Below are positions 45,588 through 47,812 of a stretch of DNA of 47,812 nucleotides, piece by piece. The stretch comes from a virus. The stretch is taken from positions 1-47,812 of IMG/VR virus record IMGVR_UViG_3300028809_000022. One strand, written 5' to 3'. A model generated the notes under the pieces. That model did no database searches. It had not been told where the DNA came from and saw only the letters and a list, made by a program, of their open reading frames with translations. The stretch's first letter is position 1. The number at the start of each line of letters is the position of its first letter. A program made the position numbers and the translations under genes.

Positions 45588-47261
45588 CTAAAGAATCAGC
45601 ATTTGGAACTTTTTGTGCGCCGCGGCCGGGTTGAGCGACATAAGGCTAACCGCGTTGAACAGCGCCATTACCGGGTCGATCTTCGCAGCGCCCGAAGCCT
45701 GCTTAGTTACGAGGATGGAGTTAGCCCGGGGCTCAACTCGGCAGTTTGATACTGCCCAAACCATCAGCCCTTGTTTTGCGTGCACCAACTGGCCACCTGC
45801 CAAGCGCCGTTCCGCGGTCTTGATCGCTCCGCCTAGTTTCCACCCTTGGCTTATACCGACGATCTTGTCCTCGGGAATGCCGCGGTTTATCAACTCATCG
45901 AAGATCGCTCCGATACCCACCGGGTCAACGCCTATCTTGTCGAGCAAGCCCCAGTCGTAAACCTGCTCAACCAAATCGCAAAGCTCTGTCACGTCGTCGC
46001 CGATGCGCTTGACGATACCCAAGTCCCCCTGTTGTGCGAAGTCTTCCATCTTCGACTTCTCGGCCAGGTTGCGCTTAAGCGCGGAAGGGTGTGCCCACGC
46101 GCGGGACCACGACACCCAAGTGTCAGTACCAATCAGTCGGCCGAGAATGCTAAGTCCAAGCAAGTCGTCCAAGCCGCCGCCGTCGATCCCCACCGTGATC
46201 ACCTCACAGAGATCGCGGAACTTCTCGAAGGTCAGCTTTTCGTCGGTTTGCTCTAGCCAGAAGTCGGCACCGGCCCATCGGTCGGTACGCAGTGCCATGC
46301 CTACTTCGATGTTCAGGTACTTCGACAAGACGATCAGCATCTCTTCCGGTCCGACCGCTTCGGCGCGCCGGATCTCCCGCTCGATGAAGTCGATACTGGC
46401 CGACTTGCCGAGGTTGGGGTTCGTCATGTGGAAGTTAGCGGGATCGAGGTACAGCTTGTTCTCGACGTAGTGCCGCGGAAACTCGTACAGGATAGGAAGG
46501 AAGTTTTTGTCGATGATCTCGCCATCGCGGACCTTCCTCGCGTACATCAGCTTGGAAGCGAAGACGCCGGCCGGGGGTTCGTCCGACTGAGTGGTCAGAT
46601 ACAGCACGAAGCCTTCCGGTCGAGACGCCAGGCCGCCAGTCGCTTCGACCAGCATCTTGGCAGCGTTCGGGTTCTTGCCGAACAGGTGGATCTCATCGAC
46701 CAGGACAACGGCGGCCTTTTTACCGCCTACCGTGTTGGTGTCGGCTGCTACGACTTTCAAGGTGGCACCGGTGCCGAGGTGCTTGATGGTTCGAATGTGG
46801 TCTTGTACCTGCATCATCGCGTCGAGCTGTGGGTCCGCCTTCACCATGTCCCGGGCCGGCGCGAAAGCGTTATCGGCCACCTCTTTCGTCGGGGCTAGGA
46901 TCATGAACTCGGCCGACTGACGCCAGTTCATCTTCAGGACCGTGATCATGATGCTCGCGGCCTCGGTCGACTTGGCGTTTTTCTTCGAGATCATCAGGAA
47001 CGCTTCGCGGATGTGCTGAATACCCGTGTCCGGGTCGTAGGCTCCGAAAATCGCGTTCGACAGATCCTCCGCCCAGCTGGCACCGATATCGCCGATCGTT
47101 TGTTGCCCATCGGCCACGTCTACGATTTTCAGCCGGTGGCGGAAGTCCCGCGCCTCTTGCGCAGATTCAGGGAACAGCGGATCGAACGGTACCAGGCTCC
47201 GGCCTTCGACGATCCGCTGTTCCCAGTCGGGGCAACTCGTTACGTATTCGGGCGCGCCCAT
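45588..47261 (-). CDS. Terminase large subunit
   Basis: 557 residues of the Terminase_1 (HK97-like) family. A Walker-A-like motif lies at 91-98 (ISKKNAKS). Walker B VVLVDEIH has Asp189 and Glu190. The nuclease domain's Asp residues are visible in VGIDGGGLDDLLG and KIGVDPVG. It cuts the DNA and drives packaging by ATP hydrolysis. The start shares a base with the stop of terS (TGATG). Confidence 0.93.
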   Translation of the reverse strand: MGAPEYVTSCPDWEQRIVEGRSLVPFDPLFPESAQEARDFRHRLKIVDVADGQQTIGDIGASWAEDLSNAIFGAYDPDTGIQHIREAFLMISKKNAKSTEAASIMITVLKMNWRQSAEFMILAPTKEVADNAFAPARDMVKADPQLDAMMQVQDHIRTIKHLGTGATLKVVAADTNTVGGKKAAVVLVDEIHLFGKNPNAAKMLVEATGGLASRPEGFVLYLTTQSDEPPAGVFASKLMYARKVRDGEIIDKNFLPILYEFPRHYVENKLYLDPANFHMTNPNLGKSASIDFIEREIRRAEAVGPEEMLIVLSKYLNIEVGMALRTDRWAGADFWLEQTDEKLTFEKFRDLCEVITVGIDGGGLDDLLGLSILGRLIGTDTWVSWSRAWAHPSALKRNLAEKSKMEDFAQQGDLGIVKRIGDDVTELCDLVEQVYDWGLLDKIGVDPVGIGAIFDELINRGIPEDKIVGISQGWKLGGAIKTAERRLAGGQLVHAKQGLMVWAVSNCRVEPRANSILVTKQASGAAKIDPVMALFNAVSLMSLNPAAAHKKFQMLIL

Positions 47262-47758
47262 CAGTTAACTGCCTTCAAGGGTGGTGGGCGTCGCGTGGCG
47301 TAGGCGTCGCTGCCAGCTGCAGCCTGCTTGGCGCCATCCGCTTTGGTTTCCTTCTTCCCCTTCTCGCCGATCTTGGCGTGCTGGAAAGGCAGCAACGCTT
47401 TCGCCACCTCGATGCGACGGCCGAGAGGAACGCGCGGGTTCGCCTGGACAGCTTCGAGGAATTCCAGGGAGTCGCCGGTTTGGGGCAGATCGTCCAGGGG
47501 GTCGTCTTCTGGCTCTTGGTCTTCGGGGGTGGCTGGCGCTGGTTTGCGCGGATGAATAGGTTTATGCGCCTCTGGGGATACGCCCGGGGTCGCGAACCCG
47601 ATAGCAGCGAGTGCCGCCACGATCTTCGGGTCTTTACGAAGGCGTGAGCCAGCGGACGCGGCGGTTTTCTCACTGAGTCCCGCATCGATCGCAGCTTGCT
47701 TGGGGCCATTCCCGCGCAGGGTGGATTCCACAAACTTTTGGCGGGTTGGGTCGAGCAT
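47261..47758 (-). CDS. Terminase small subunit
   Basis: 165 residues. The N-terminal HTH part, LDPTRQKFVESTLRGNGPKQAAIDAGLSEKTAASAGSRLRKDP, is typical of TerS DNA-binding domains. It continues in a Pro/Glu-rich linker and a helical C-terminus (EVAKALLPFQHAKIGEKGKKE), which binds TerL. GAGG lies 8 bases before the ATG. It recognises the packaging site next to it at the genome ends. Confidence 0.87.
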   Translation of the reverse strand: MLDPTRQKFVESTLRGNGPKQAAIDAGLSEKTAASAGSRLRKDPKIVAALAAIGFATPGVSPEAHKPIHPRKPAPATPEDQEPEDDPLDDLPQTGDSLEFLEAVQANPRVPLGRRIEVAKALLPFQHAKIGEKGKKETKADGAKQAAAGSDAYATRRPPPLKAVN

Positions 47759-47769
47759 ATGTTGAGCCT

Positions 47770-47798
47770 CGTGTTATGCGTGTTCGCAGCTTAACACG
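47770..47798. repeat. Inverted repeat ahead of terS, near the genome end
   Basis: CGTGTTA (47770-47776) and TAACACG (47792-47798) form a perfect 7-base inverted repeat with a 15-base gap. It lies 12 bases ahead of the terS start and within 15 bases of the window end, where a terminase-binding (cosB-like) or operator site could be. Confidence 0.4.
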
Positions 47799-47812
47799 GT
47801 CAACAAAAGGGC

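Noticed and set aside
1-47812. CRISPR arrays, tRNA or rRNA genes, integrase, transposase
   Set aside because: I saw no regularly spaced long repeats, no clover-leaf with a GTTCGA loop, no integrase or transposase motif. Absence is by eye and not from a tool.

Overview
This window looks like the complete or nearly complete genome of a tailed, long-tailed (siphovirus-type) phage of a Gram-negative host. The Rz/Rz1 spanin pair, GH19 endolysin, lambda-like tail module and HK97-fold head genes fix the virus type. A Pseudomonas-like gammaproteobacterial host is a reasonable guess from base composition and gene flavour, but the sequence does not prove it. No integrase and no CI-type repressor with a protease domain were found, so a strictly lytic life style is likely. 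The only repressor-like gene is a small Cro/YdaS-type protein.

Layout. Positions 3769-134 (minus strand) hold a short leftward operon: a small unknown gene, the Cro-like regulator, a primase-helicase, two overlapping small genes and an HNH nuclease, ending in a terminator at 90-110. A dense cluster of TTGCAT/ATGCAA repeats follows the primase gene and is a candidate origin. A divergent control region (3717-3912) starts the rightward early region on the plus strand, 3.9-19.3 kb. That region holds many small, tightly overlapping genes (zinc-ribbon, CsrA-like and membrane miniproteins). These are followed by a replication module: DUF2800 nuclease, DUF2815 ssDNA-binding-like protein, a multi-HTH protein, DNA polymerase A in pieces, VRR-NUC nuclease and SNF2-type helicase, interspersed with HNH homing-type endonucleases. 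Three rightward promoters share an inverted repeat, ACAAG-N6-(C/G)TTGT, at an identical place between the -35 and -10 boxes.

From 47758 down to 19293 everything is on the minus strand in late order: TerS, TerL, a protease-capsid fusion (with a strong internal start for capsid alone), a GIY-YIG nuclease, a small E3-binding-domain protein, portal, a head-fibre-like protein, connector and head-closure proteins, a moron-like group (DUF115-like, GT9-like glycosyltransferase, SAM methyltransferase), HK97-gp10-like, tail terminator, major tail protein, G/GT chaperones with a GGGAAAG frameshift site, a GIY-YIG nuclease, tape measure, minor tail proteins, SGNH esterase, NlpC/P60, J-like hub, beta-helix tailspike, two membrane proteins (holin candidates), endolysin and Rz/Rz1. 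The window edges fall between the HNH gene and terS, where a cos site is usual.

The most unusual points are: a family A polymerase divided colinearly by a cytosine-methylase-like gene and again just before motif C; the shared operator-like element inside early promoters; the repeat cluster after the primase; a CsrA-like protein with a long insertion; a protein made of about four HTH units; and a 330-base structured non-coding stretch with its own terminator in the late operon.
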